Made by a program: the position numbers and the translations under genes
The notes under the pieces: generated by a model
Told to the model about the DNA's origin: nothing
Databases searched by the model: none
Seen by the model: only the letters and a program-made list of their open reading frames with translations
Shown here: positions 34,339 through 42,514 of the stretch, in pieces
How the letters are laid out: each line of letters starts with the position of its first letter
Position numbering within the stretch: position 1 is the first letter of the stretch
From: Arthrobacter sp. DWC3
GTDB taxonomy: Bacteria; Actinomycetota; Actinomycetes; Actinomycetales; Micrococcaceae
Length of the DNA stretch: 64,000 bases
Direction: 5' to 3'
Assembly: GCF_002929375.1 (NCBI RefSeq)
Contig: NZ_PJIP01000001.1
Location: 310,001-374,000 of the forward strand

Positions 34339-34367
34339 GGAGTCAAGCTGGAACAGGGCTTGACTCC
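34339..34367. promoter_or_regulatory. 10-bp inverted repeat upstream of the MFS gene
   Basis: GGAGTCAAGC (34339-34348), nine bases, then GCTTGACTCC (34358-34367). An operator for an unlinked regulator is the simplest reading; it covers the upstream TTG candidate of the MFS gene. Confidence 0.5.
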
Positions 34368-34444
34368 ACCGGTGGTAACACGTCAGGCCCGCGAACCATT
34401 CCTGCTGCTGCTTCCGGACCGGGGACCGCCGTAGCTCCGGCTGA

Positions 34445-35365
34445 TCAGGCGAGGAGTGCCGCGACGACGACGAGCGCCGGGATGGCGAGCGCCGAGGACA
34501 GCAGGACGGTGTCGCGGGCCAGTGGGATGCCCCGTCCGTAGCGGCCGGCGAACATGAAGACGTTCTGCGCCGTGGGCAGGGCGGACACGACGACGGCGCC
34601 CAGGAGGCGCTCGCCGTCGAGCCCGAAGAGGTGATGGGCGGTCAGGTACGCGGCGACCGGCATGAGGGCGGTCTTGAGCGCCGTCGCGGTGAGGACCTGC
34701 AGCCGGTCCGGCCCGGCCTTCAGCGGGCGGCTCCCCGGCAGGGACATGCCGAAGGAGATCAGGACCATGGGGACGGCGGCGCCGCCGATCAGCGCGAGCG
34801 AGTCCCATACCGGCTGCGGTGGCCGGAACCCCGTGGCGGACACGGCGACGCCCAGCAGCGACGCGATGATCATCGGATTCCGGAACGGCTGGGTCAGCAC
34901 CGCCCGCACGGAGGGCTTCCGGCTGGAGGTGAGGTCGAGGATCGTCAGGTAGAGCGGGGCCAGCAGGAGCAGCTGGACGAGCAGCACGGGGGCGATCAGC
35001 GTCGCGTCGCCCAGGGCGTAGACCGTGATGGGGATGCCGATGTTGTTGGCGTTCACGTACGAGCTCGCCATGGCGCCGATCGCCGTCTCCGCCGCGGGCC
35101 GGCGGAACAGGAACCGGCTCAGCACCACGTAGAGGGCGGCGATGGCGAGTGACGAGATCAGCGCGATGGGCAGGTACTCGGAGAACACGGACCCGAGGTG
35201 GGCGTCGGCCAGCACGGTGAAGAGCAGGGCGGGGTTGGTCACGAAGAAAGCCACCTGGTTCAGCGCGAACCCGGCCTGCGGTCCGCCGATCGCGAGGCGC
35301 CCGGCGACGTAGCCGACCAGGATCACGGCGCCGACGACGACGAACCCGCCCAGCACTCCCAGCAT
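34445..35365 (-). CDS. AEC family transporter (auxin efflux carrier-like)
   Basis: 306 aa with about 10 helices (LGGFVVVGAVILVGYVAGRLAIGG at the start; NANNIGIPITVYALG in the middle, the Asn/Pro crossover of the family; PTAQNVFMFAGRYGRGIPLARDTVLLSSALAIPAL near the end). AEC members export small carboxylic acids or related organic anions. A single gene, with no linked enzyme to suggest the substrate. Confidence 0.85.
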   Translation of the reverse strand: MLGVLGGFVVVGAVILVGYVAGRLAIGGPQAGFALNQVAFFVTNPALLFTVLADAHLGSVFSEYLPIALISSLAIAALYVVLSRFLFRRPAAETAIGAMASSYVNANNIGIPITVYALGDATLIAPVLLVQLLLLAPLYLTILDLTSSRKPSVRAVLTQPFRNPMIIASLLGVAVSATGFRPPQPVWDSLALIGGAAVPMVLISFGMSLPGSRPLKAGPDRLQVLTATALKTALMPVAAYLTAHHLFGLDGERLLGAVVVSALPTAQNVFMFAGRYGRGIPLARDTVLLSSALAIPALVVVAALLA

Positions 35366-35510
35366 GCGTGCTCCCTCCGCGCCCCGGGCGGCCCTCGCCC
35401 ACCTGTAGACCGTAGTGCGTCCTCACGGGAGGGACGTACGGCGGCCACCAGGTGCCGCCGTTCACGTTCCGTCCGAGGAAACCGGCCTCCCGGCGCCGGT
35501 GCCCGCGTGC

Positions 35511-35516
35511 CAGACT
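35511..35516 (+). promoter_or_regulatory. leaderless-type -10 of the thiamine-binding protein gene
   Basis: CAGACT followed by six bases and the ATG at 35523, with no ribosome site. Same geometry as several other genes in the window. Confidence 0.45.
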
Positions 35517-35522
35517 GGGATC

Positions 35523-35864
35523 ATGCTCGTAGCCTTCAGCGTCGCCCCGTCCGGTTCCTCCGACATCTCCCGCGAGAACCCCGACGGGTCGGTGCACGAC
35601 GCCGTCGCCGCGGCGGTCGCCGTCGTGCGCGAATCCGGACTGCCGAACTCCACGGACTCCATGTTCACCACCATCGAGGGCGAGTGGGACGAGGTGATGG
35701 CGGTGGTGAAGAACGCCACCGACGCCGTCGCCCGCTACGGCAGCCGCGTGTCGCTCGTGCTGAAGGCGGACATCCGTCCCGGGCGCACCGGTGAGCTGAC
35801 CGGCAAGGTGGAGCGGCTCGAGGCGGCGCTCGCCGAGCAGGAACAGTTCGAGGGGCACTCCTGA
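35523..35864 (+). CDS. MTH1187/YkoF-type thiamine-binding protein
   Basis: 113 aa, one ferredoxin-like domain: MLVAFSVAPSG at the N terminus, HDAVAAAVAVVRESGLPNST, MFTTIEGEWDEVMAVVKNATDAV and VSLVLKADIRPG. This is the stand-alone MTH1187 family, members of which bind thiamine or HMP-like compounds; a transport or salvage role is assumed. No thiamine biosynthesis gene or THI-box is adjacent. Start chosen from the leaderless-type promoter. Confidence 0.75.
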   Translation: MLVAFSVAPSGSSDISRENPDGSVHDAVAAAVAVVRESGLPNSTDSMFTTIEGEWDEVMAVVKNATDAVARYGSRVSLVLKADIRPGRTGELTGKVERLEAALAEQEQFEGHS

Positions 35865-35903
35865 CGACCGGCCGCCCCGCCGCATTCGGTGTCTTCAGGC
35901 CAC

Positions 35904-35909
35904 TAAACT
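35904..35909 (+). promoter_or_regulatory. leaderless-type -10 of the acetyltransferase gene
   Basis: TAAACT, then six bases, then the GTG start at 35916; no ribosome site. Confidence 0.6.
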
Positions 35910-35915
35910 GACACG

Positions 35916-36452
35916 GTGACACAGCCCCTGCTGACCCTGCCCTACGTGATCCGGCCGGCCACGGTCGACGACGCCGAGGCCTACGTGCGCACGCACGTCG
36001 CCGGGCTGCACGAGACGTACGAGCAGATCATGCCGCGCGAGTACCACGAGTACTACGACGCCGAGCTGCCCGCCGTCATCGAACGGCGGAGGAAGGCCTT
36101 CGAGGACGCCGAGCTCACGCCCGGCAGCGCCCGGAGCTGGCTGGCGTTCGACGGTGACGGCGAGCCCGTCGCGATCGCGACCTCGGGCCCGGGGCGCGAC
36201 GAGGACCGGCCCGACTTCGAGCTGCACCACATCTACACGCTGCGCTCCACCCACGGCACGGGTCTGGGGCAGCGGCTGCTGGACACCGCGATCGGCACGC
36301 GGGGCGCCTACCTCTGGATCCTCAACGGCAACCCGCGGGCCGAGCGCTTCTACGTCCGCAACGGTTTCACGCCGGACGGGACGTCCATGCTGTGCGGTCC
36401 CACCTGGCACCACCGGCCCATGTTCCGGATGCACCGCCCCGACCCCGCGTGA
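35916..36452 (+). CDS. GNAT family N-acetyltransferase
   Basis: 178 aa. The acetyl-CoA motif A region is FELHHIYTLRSTHGTGLGQRLLDTAIG (R/QxxGxG/A as RSTHGTGLG), and the C-terminal WILNGNPRAERFYVRNGFTPDG is motif B of the superfamily. The N-terminal half binds the acceptor, which cannot be predicted. The GTG start is supported by a TAAACT hexamer exactly six bases upstream. The stop overlaps the next gene's GTG, so the spermidine-synthase-like gene is translationally coupled. Confidence 0.88.
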   Translation: MTQPLLTLPYVIRPATVDDAEAYVRTHVAGLHETYEQIMPREYHEYYDAELPAVIERRRKAFEDAELTPGSARSWLAFDGDGEPVAIATSGPGRDEDRPDFELHHIYTLRSTHGTGLGQRLLDTAIGTRGAYLWILNGNPRAERFYVRNGFTPDGTSMLCGPTWHHRPMFRMHRPDPA

Positions 36453-37279
36453 GGAAGCCCTCGAAGTCGGCGAAGCCCACGGGCCCCCGCCCGGAGATCG
36501 GCGAGTTCCCCATCGACACCGGAACGTGCGAGCTCGAGCCCGACCCGTACAACCCGGACGGCTGGGTGCTGCGCATCAACGGGGTGCCCAGCTCGCACAT
36601 CGACCTCGCGGACCCGCTGCAGCTCGACTTCGAGTACATGCGCTGGATCGCCTCGCTCGTCGATTCCCGCTGGGCGTCCTCCGACCGGCTCCGCGTGCTG
36701 CACCTCGGCGGGGGAGCGTGCTCGCTGGCGCGGCGGTTCGCCGCCAGCCACCCGCAGTCCCGCCAGGTCGTGGTCGAACTCGACGGACGCCTCGCGGACC
36801 TCGTGCGCCAGTGGTTCGACCTCCCGCGGGCGCCCTTCGTCCGGATCCGGGTGGGGGAGGCGCGGGCCGTGACGGAGGCCCTGAGCGAGGACAGCCGCGA
36901 CCTCGTGATCCGCGACGTGTTCGCCGGGGCTGTGACCCCTGCCCCCCTGACCACGCGCGAGTTCACGCAGGCCGCCAAGCGGGTGCTCGCGCCCGACGGC
37001 GTGTACGTGGTCAACTGCGGCGACAGCCCCGACCTCGTAATGGCCCGTCGGGAGGCCGCGACCATCGCCGCCGAGTTCACCACCACGGCGATCATCGCGG
37101 ACCCCGCGATGCTGAAGGGCCGGCGCTACGGGAACGTGATCATCGCCGGGAGCGATGCCCCCCTCGGCGGGAATCCCGGGCTCGCCCGCGAGCTGCTCGG
37201 CGGGGGAGTGCCGGCGCACCTCTGGCAGGACGCCCGTGTGCGGGCCTTCGCCGCGGGGGCGCAGGTCCTCACGGACTGA
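36449..37279 (+). CDS. spermidine synthase-like methyltransferase-fold protein
   Basis: 276 aa. The N-terminal beta part (GWVLRINGVPSSHIDLADPLQLDFEYMRWIASLVD) and the class I Rossmann core LRVLHLGGGACSLARRFA ... QVVVELDGRLADLVRQWF ... RDLVIRDVFAG match the 'fused' spermidine synthase family of actinobacteria. Whether it transfers aminopropyl groups is unknown; many such members have no proven polyamine activity. It is coupled by a GTGA overlap to the acetyltransferase gene; polyamine acetylation and synthesis would be compatible roles, but that is inference. Confidence 0.8.
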   Translation: MRKPSKSAKPTGPRPEIGEFPIDTGTCELEPDPYNPDGWVLRINGVPSSHIDLADPLQLDFEYMRWIASLVDSRWASSDRLRVLHLGGGACSLARRFAASHPQSRQVVVELDGRLADLVRQWFDLPRAPFVRIRVGEARAVTEALSEDSRDLVIRDVFAGAVTPAPLTTREFTQAAKRVLAPDGVYVVNCGDSPDLVMARREAATIAAEFTTTAIIADPAMLKGRRYGNVIIAGSDAPLGGNPGLARELLGGGVPAHLWQDARVRAFAAGAQVLTD

Positions 37280-37353
37280 GGCGCGACGGCGTCGGACCCG
37301 GCGCGCAAGTCGTCAAGCACCGCACCCCGCCCGGGCCATGCGTACCCGCGCAC

Positions 37354-37359
37354 TAGGCT
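37354..37359 (+). promoter_or_regulatory. leaderless-type -10 of the Na+/H+ antiporter gene
   Basis: TAGGCT, then six bases, then the GTG start at 37366; no ribosome site. Confidence 0.6.
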
Positions 37360-37365
37360 GGACGC

Positions 37366-39096
37366 GTGGAACTGGGACTGCTGGGCATCATCGGGATCGC
37401 CGTCCTGGTCGGCGTGGCCGTGCTCTCGAAGCGCGTGGGCGTGGCGGCACCGCTCATCCTCGTCGTCGTCGGGATCGGTCTGTCCTTCGTGCCCGGCGTG
37501 CCGAGCTTCAGCATCCCCGACGAATGGATCCTCACCGGCATCCTGCCGCCCCTGCTCTACGCCGCGGCGATCAAGACGCCCGTGACGGACTTCCGCCGGA
37601 ACGTCACCCCGATCGCCAGCCTGTCCGTGGCCCTCGTCGTCGTCTCGGCCTTCGCCACGGGACTGCTCCTCCACGCCCTGCTGCCGGACCTCGGCCTCGC
37701 GGCCGCGATCGCGCTCGGCGCCGTCATCAGCCCGCCCGACGCCGTCGCCGCCACCTCGATCGGCCGCCGTCTCGGCCTGCCCCCGCGGCTCCTCACGGTG
37801 CTCGAGGGCGAGGGCCTCGTCAACGACGCGACGGCGCTCGTACTCCTGCGCAGCGCCATCGCCGCGTCCGCGGGTGCCCTCAGCGGCTTCGGTGCGGCCG
37901 TGGCCGATTTCGCCTTCGCCGTCGTCGTCGCGGTGCTGGTGGGGTACGCCGTCGGGGCCGTGACCGTCTTCGTCCGGTCACGGCTCGACGACCCCGTCCT
38001 CGACACCGCCCTGTCCCTGGCCGTCCCCTTCATCGCCTTCATCCCGGCCGAGGAGCTCCACGCCTCCGGGGTGCTGGCCGTGGTGGTCGCCGGTATCTAC
38101 ACGGGGCACCACAGCGCCAGCAAGATCGACGCCCGCGCCCGCATCAGCGACAACGTGAACTGGCGGACGGTGCAGTTCCTGCTGGAGAACGGCGTGTTCC
38201 TGCTGATCGGCCTCGAGGTCCGCGGACTGCTCCAGAGCATCGACGAGTCGCTGCTGAGCATCGGGCAGACCATCCTGATCGGCCTCCTCGCCACGCTCGC
38301 CCTGATCCTGCTGCGCTTCCTCTGGGTCTTCCCGCTCGTGCTGCTCATGCGCCGCCTACCGAGCCGGGCCGAGCGCCGCACGCTGCAGCTGCGCCGCGGA
38401 CTCGGCAGGCTGAAGAAGCAGCGCACGCTCGACGCGCGGCAGGAACGACGCCGGCGCGCGCTCACACGGCTGTACCAGCGGCGCAAGGCGGACCTCGAAC
38501 TCGAACGGCGGGAAGGGTTCGGCTGGAAGGGCGCCACCGTACTCGGCTGGTCCGGCATGCGCGGCGTCGTGACGCTCGCGGCCGCGCAGTCCCTCCCCGA
38601 GACGTTCGCGTACCGGGAGCAGCTCGTGCTGATCGCGTTCACCGTCGCCGTCACCACCCTGCTCGTGCAGGGCAGCACCCTGCCGGCGCTCATCCGGGTG
38701 CTGAAGATCGAGGGGATCGACGTCGAGACCGACCGCGAGGAATCCGCCACCCTGTTCGACGAGCTGCGCAAGGAGGGGCTGCGCGTGCTGGACGACCCGC
38801 AGGCCGTCATGGGCGAGGACATCGAGGTGGACGACGACGTGCTGGACCGCGTCCGCGCCGACACCGGGATGCGCTCGGAGTTCGAGTGGGAGAAGGCGCG
38901 GCTGCCGGAGCAGAAGCTCGTGCGGTCCCCGCACCGCCAGTACCGCGACCTCCGGCTCGCCGTCCTCGAGGCGGAGCGGCAGGCGCTGCTGGCCGCCCGG
39001 GCCCGCGGTACCTACTCCTCGCGCGTGCTCGCGAAGGCGCAGCGCGTGCTCGACGTCGAGGAGACGCGGCTCCGACCGCGGGGCGGGGCGTCGTAG
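37366..39096 (+). CDS. Na+/H+ antiporter, CPA1 family
   Basis: 576 aa. About 12 membrane helices fill the first ~420 residues, with the ion-site segments ALGAVISPPDAVAATSIG and EGEGLVNDATALVLL (the ND pair of electroneutral exchangers) and GWSGMRGVVTLAAAQSLP late in the membrane part. A basic, helical loop (~330-385, rich in RRR and QERRRRALTRLYQRRKADL) and a cytosolic C-terminal ~120 residues follow. Role: Na+ or K+ extrusion and pH control. Monocistronic with its own leaderless-type promoter and a terminator hairpin. Confidence 0.92.
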   Translation: MELGLLGIIGIAVLVGVAVLSKRVGVAAPLILVVVGIGLSFVPGVPSFSIPDEWILTGILPPLLYAAAIKTPVTDFRRNVTPIASLSVALVVVSAFATGLLLHALLPDLGLAAAIALGAVISPPDAVAATSIGRRLGLPPRLLTVLEGEGLVNDATALVLLRSAIAASAGALSGFGAAVADFAFAVVVAVLVGYAVGAVTVFVRSRLDDPVLDTALSLAVPFIAFIPAEELHASGVLAVVVAGIYTGHHSASKIDARARISDNVNWRTVQFLLENGVFLLIGLEVRGLLQSIDESLLSIGQTILIGLLATLALILLRFLWVFPLVLLMRRLPSRAERRTLQLRRGLGRLKKQRTLDARQERRRRALTRLYQRRKADLELERREGFGWKGATVLGWSGMRGVVTLAAAQSLPETFAYREQLVLIAFTVAVTTLLVQGSTLPALIRVLKIEGIDVETDREESATLFDELRKEGLRVLDDPQAVMGEDIEVDDDVLDRVRADTGMRSEFEWEKARLPEQKLVRSPHRQYRDLRLAVLEAERQALLAARARGTYSSRVLAKAQRVLDVEETRLRPRGGAS

Positions 39097-39133
39097 CTGC
39101 CCGTCGGCGCCTCCTCCCACTGGAGGCACGAGA

Positions 39134-39163
39134 ACAGTGGGAAGGCCCGGACATTCCCACTGT
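39134..39163. terminator. hairpin between the antiporter and LysR genes
   Basis: ACAGTGGGAA (39134-39143) pairs perfectly with TTCCCACTGT (39154-39163), loop of ten. It is flanked by two copies of TCGGCGCCTCC (about 39104 and 39164). Between convergent genes. Confidence 0.65.
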
Positions 39164-39207
39164 CGGCGCCTCCGGAGTAGGACGGAAGCAGGCGAGGGCG
39201 CAGGCCC

Positions 39208-40095
39208 TCAGCGACCCAGGAGCTGCGGCTCCATGGCAGCAGTGGCGTGCCGCAGCGCGCCGACGACGGCGGCCACGGCGGGCTGGCGCAGCGCGTCCGC
39301 CCGCACCACGAGCCAGTAGTCCAGCTCCTCCGCCACGCCGGACGGGAGGAGCCGCACGAGGTCGGCGTGCCGGTCCGCCATGAAGCACGGCAGCAGGCCG
39401 AGCCCGGCGCCCGCCCGGGTGGCCTCCACGTGGACGAAGACGTTCGTCGAGCTCAGGGCGTCGCGCATGGAGGGCAGGAGCCGCCGGGGCGCGTCGAGGC
39501 TGTCCACCTGCAGCATCGAGTCGATGAAGTACACGAGCTGGTGCTCCATGACCTCCTCGAGCGTGCCCGGTGTCCCATGGGCGGCGAGGTAGTCCCTGGA
39601 CGCGTAGAGCCCGAGGACGTAGGTGCCGAGCCGCTCCGCCTCCGCCCGGTGCACCTGCGGTTCGCCGACCACCACCTCGAAGTCGAGGCCCGTCCGGGTC
39701 TGCGAGGCACGGCGGGTCGCGGTGATGATCTCGATCCGTAGCCGGGGATTGGCGGCCCGGAGACGCGCGAACGCCGGAGCGGCGATCAGTGCGCTGAAGC
39801 CGTCCGTGGCACTCATCCTCACCACGCCCGAGAGGGCGCCGTCGTCGTCGCCCAACCGCGCGACCGCCTCGGCGACCGTTGCTGCCGCGTCCGCCGCGCG
39901 CCGCCCCAGGTCCGTCAGCTCCCAGCCTCCGCTGCCACGGGAGACCACACGCCCGCCGAGCGCCTTCTCGAGGGCCGCGATGCGCCGCGACACCGTGGTG
40001 TGGTTCAACCCCAGCGATTCGGCGGCCGTGGTGAAGCGACCGCTCTGCGCGACGGCGAGCAGGACCACGAGATCCTGGGCGTTGGGCACCGTCAT
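39208..40095 (-). CDS. LysR family regulator
   Basis: 295 aa. N-terminal LysR helix-turn-helix: DLVVLLAVAQSGRFTTAAESLGLNHTTVSRRIAALEKALGG; the rest is the LysR substrate-binding domain, with a short version of the usual effector fold. Divergent from a metabolite:H+ symporter and 3-hydroxybutyrate dehydrogenase operon across 130 bp, in which an 18-bp palindrome TTCTGCA-GTAT-TGCAGAA touches its own start codon. It most likely activates that operon in response to a hydroxy acid and represses itself. Confidence 0.88.
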   Translation of the reverse strand: MTVPNAQDLVVLLAVAQSGRFTTAAESLGLNHTTVSRRIAALEKALGGRVVSRGSGGWELTDLGRRAADAAATVAEAVARLGDDDGALSGVVRMSATDGFSALIAAPAFARLRAANPRLRIEIITATRRASQTRTGLDFEVVVGEPQVHRAEAERLGTYVLGLYASRDYLAAHGTPGTLEEVMEHQLVYFIDSMLQVDSLDAPRRLLPSMRDALSSTNVFVHVEATRAGAGLGLLPCFMADRHADLVRLLPSGVAEELDYWLVVRADALRQPAVAAVVGALRHATAAMEPQLLGR

Positions 40096-40113
40096 TTCTG
40101 CAGTATTGCAGAA
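40096..40113. promoter_or_regulatory. LysR-type palindromic site
   Basis: TTCTGCA, GTAT, TGCAGAA: perfect 7-bp arms immediately upstream of the LysR ATG, fitting an autoregulatory site in the divergent promoter. Confidence 0.65.
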
Positions 40114-40225
40114 CGCAAGTGCCGATCTGGTCATTGGCCGGGCGAAAAGACACAGCGATACTCGAAGGGATCGTTCGGGCCGCAGTGGGCCCGGCACCCA
40201 TGTCAGCGTCGACAGAGGAGAACCC

Positions 40226-41632
40226 ATGAGCGTCAATCAACGCTCCAGCACCCCCGGAAACCAGCAGGGCGACGGATCGGCCGAGGAGGCGTCGGGCCTC
40301 AAGAAGATCGTCGCGGCGGCCATGATCGGCACCGTGGTCGAGTGGTACGAGTTCTTCCTGTACGCCACGGCCGCGAGCCTGGTCTTCGGGGCGTTCTTCT
40401 TCCCCAACGCCGGCTCGGAACTGGACGGTATCATCGCCGCGTTCCTCACGTACGCCGTCGGTTTCGTGGCCCGGCCGCTCGGCGGCATCGTCTTCGGGCA
40501 GATCGGCGACAAGCTCGGCCGCAAGCACACGCTCCAGCTCACCATCATCCTCGTGGGTGTGGCCACCTTCCTCATGGGCTGCCTCCCCGGCTTCGACTCG
40601 ATCGGCTACTGGGCCCCGGCGCTGCTGGTGATCCTCCGCTTCATCCAGGGCTTCGCCGTCGGCGGGGAGTGGGGCGGCGCTGTGCTCCTCGTCGCCGAGC
40701 ACAGCCCCAACCGGTCCCGCGGGTTCTGGTCCAGCTGGCCGCAGGCGGCCGTCCCGGTGGGCAACCTCCTCGCCACGCTCGTGCTGCTGGGCATGAGCTG
40801 GATCCTGCCGCAGGAGGAGTTCCTGAGCTGGGGCTGGCGCGTGGCCTTCTGGGTGTCCGCGATCATCGTGGTGATCGGCTACTACATCCGCACCCACGTC
40901 AGCGAGGCGCCCATCTTCCTCGAGGCCCGCGAGAAGATCGAGTCCGAGAAGGCCGTCAGCTACGGCGTCCTCGAAGTGGTCAAGCGGTACCCGAAGGGCG
41001 TGCTCGGGGCCATGGGCCTGCGGTTCGCGGAGAACATCCTCTACTACATCATCGTCAGCTTCACGATCGTCTACCTCAAGACCCAGCACCAGTACGACAC
41101 CTCGCAGCTGCTGCTGGCCCTGCTGATCGCGCATGCCGTGCACTTCGCCGTCATCCCGCAGGTGGGCCGGCTGTCCGACTCGTTCGGCCGCAAGCCCGTC
41201 TACCTGGTCGGCGTGGTCCTCGGCGCCACCTGGGCGTTCTTCGCCTTCCCGATGTTCGACACCCTGAATCCCGTGCTGATCATCCTCGCCGTCACGATCG
41301 GCCTCGTCTTCCACGCCTTCATGTACGCGGGGCAGCCGGCCATCATGTCGGAGATGTTCCCCACCCGCATGCGCTACTCCGGCGTCTCCCTGGGGTACCA
41401 GGTGACCTCGATCCTCGCCGGCTCCCTCGCGCCGATCATCGCCACGGCCCTCCTGCAGGAGTTCGACAGCTGGGTGCCCGTAGCCCTCTACCTCGTCGCC
41501 GCCTGCGCCATCACCCTGGTCGCCGTCCTGACCCTCAAGGAGACCCGCGGGGCGTCGCTGCGCGAGGTCGACGCCGAGGACGCCCGCCGCCACGGACTGG
41601 ACGAGCCTGTCACGGGAGAGGTGCGGAAATGA
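40226..41632 (+). CDS. MFS metabolite:H+ symporter (MHS family)
   Basis: 468 aa, 12 helices. GTVVEWYEFFLYATAA at the first helix, FGQIGDKLGRKHTLQLTI (motif A) and GFAVGGEWGGAVLLVAEHSP (helix 4) are hallmarks of the MHS family (ShiA, ProP, KgtP type). Substrates are small carboxylates or betaines. Linked by a four-base overlap to 3-hydroxybutyrate dehydrogenase, so it may import 3-hydroxybutyrate or a related hydroxy acid. ATG 40226 has AGAGGAG five bases before. Confidence 0.9.
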   Translation: MSVNQRSSTPGNQQGDGSAEEASGLKKIVAAAMIGTVVEWYEFFLYATAASLVFGAFFFPNAGSELDGIIAAFLTYAVGFVARPLGGIVFGQIGDKLGRKHTLQLTIILVGVATFLMGCLPGFDSIGYWAPALLVILRFIQGFAVGGEWGGAVLLVAEHSPNRSRGFWSSWPQAAVPVGNLLATLVLLGMSWILPQEEFLSWGWRVAFWVSAIIVVIGYYIRTHVSEAPIFLEAREKIESEKAVSYGVLEVVKRYPKGVLGAMGLRFAENILYYIIVSFTIVYLKTQHQYDTSQLLLALLIAHAVHFAVIPQVGRLSDSFGRKPVYLVGVVLGATWAFFAFPMFDTLNPVLIILAVTIGLVFHAFMYAGQPAIMSEMFPTRMRYSGVSLGYQVTSILAGSLAPIIATALLQEFDSWVPVALYLVAACAITLVAVLTLKETRGASLREVDAEDARRHGLDEPVTGEVRK

Positions 41633-42414
41633 GCACGACGGTGCCCCAGACGACGGCGGCCCTGACCGAGGGACCCCTGTCCGGCCGCCGCGCCCTCGTC
41701 ACGGGCGGCGCGAGCGGGATCGGCGCGGCCTGCGCCCGGGCACTCGCGGGCCGGGGGGCACACGTGGTCGTCGCCGACCGCGACGAGGCCGGTGCTTCCG
41801 AGCTCGCCGCCGACCTCGGCGGGGAGGCCTGGGCGGTGGACCTGCTCGACACGGGGGCGCTCGAGACGCTGACCCTCGAGACGGACATCCTCGTGAACAA
41901 CGCCGGGATCCAGACCGTCAGCCCGCTCGAGGACTTCGACCCCGAGGACTTCCGCCGCATCCAGCGGCTGATGGTCGAGGTGCCGTTCCTCCTGATCCGC
42001 GCCGCGCTCCCGGGTATGTACGCGCGGGGCTCCGGCCGGATCATCAATATCTCCTCGGTGCACGGACTGCGGGCCTCGCCGTTCAAGGCCGCCTACGTCA
42101 CGGCCAAGCACGGCCTCGAAGGGCTCTCCAAGGTCACGGCCCTCGAGGGTGGTGCGCACGGCGTCACGAGCAACTGCGTGAACCCCGGCTACGTCCGCAC
42201 GCCCCTCGTGGAGAACCAGCTCGCGGATCAGGCCCGCGTGCACGGCATCAGCGAGGAGGAGGTGCTGGAGCGGATCATGCTCACCGAATCGGCGGTCAAG
42301 CGGCTCGTGGAGCCTGAGGAGGTCGCCTCGCTCGTCGCCTGGCTGGCGGGCGACGACGCCGGGATGGTGACGGGCTCCTCCTACGTCATGGACGGCGGCT
42401 GGTCAGCCCGCTGA
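41629..42414 (+). CDS. 3-hydroxybutyrate dehydrogenase-like SDR
   Basis: 261 aa short-chain dehydrogenase. TGGASGIGAACARAL binds NAD, NNAG is present, and the catalytic Ser-Tyr-Lys set lies in NISSVHGLRASPFKAAYVTAKHG. The segment LRASPFKAAYVTAKHGLEGL and the C-terminal YVMDGGWSAR resemble 3-hydroxybutyrate dehydrogenases, which make acetoacetate from D-3-hydroxybutyrate. Coupled to the upstream MHS transporter by an ATGA overlap, under the divergent LysR. Confidence 0.85.
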   Translation: MSTTVPQTTAALTEGPLSGRRALVTGGASGIGAACARALAGRGAHVVVADRDEAGASELAADLGGEAWAVDLLDTGALETLTLETDILVNNAGIQTVSPLEDFDPEDFRRIQRLMVEVPFLLIRAALPGMYARGSGRIINISSVHGLRASPFKAAYVTAKHGLEGLSKVTALEGGAHGVTSNCVNPGYVRTPLVENQLADQARVHGISEEEVLERIMLTESAVKRLVEPEEVASLVAWLAGDDAGMVTGSSYVMDGGWSAR

Positions 42415-42441
42415 GCCGAGCCGGATCCACCCGGGAACCAG

Positions 42442-42470
42442 CGACGACGGCGGCCCACCCGCCGTCGTCG
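42442..42470. terminator. bidirectional hairpin, related to the dispersed repeat
   Basis: CGACGACGGCGG (42442-42453) pairs with CCGCCGTCGTCG (42459-42470), loop CCCAC. The flanking GGAACCAG and TTCCTGGTC resemble the ends of the dispersed repeat element, so it may be a collapsed derivative serving as terminator between convergent genes. Confidence 0.7.
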
Positions 42471-42514
42471 TTCCTGGTCGCAGGAGTGCCCTCGCGGGCG
42501 GCGCAGGTCCCGGA

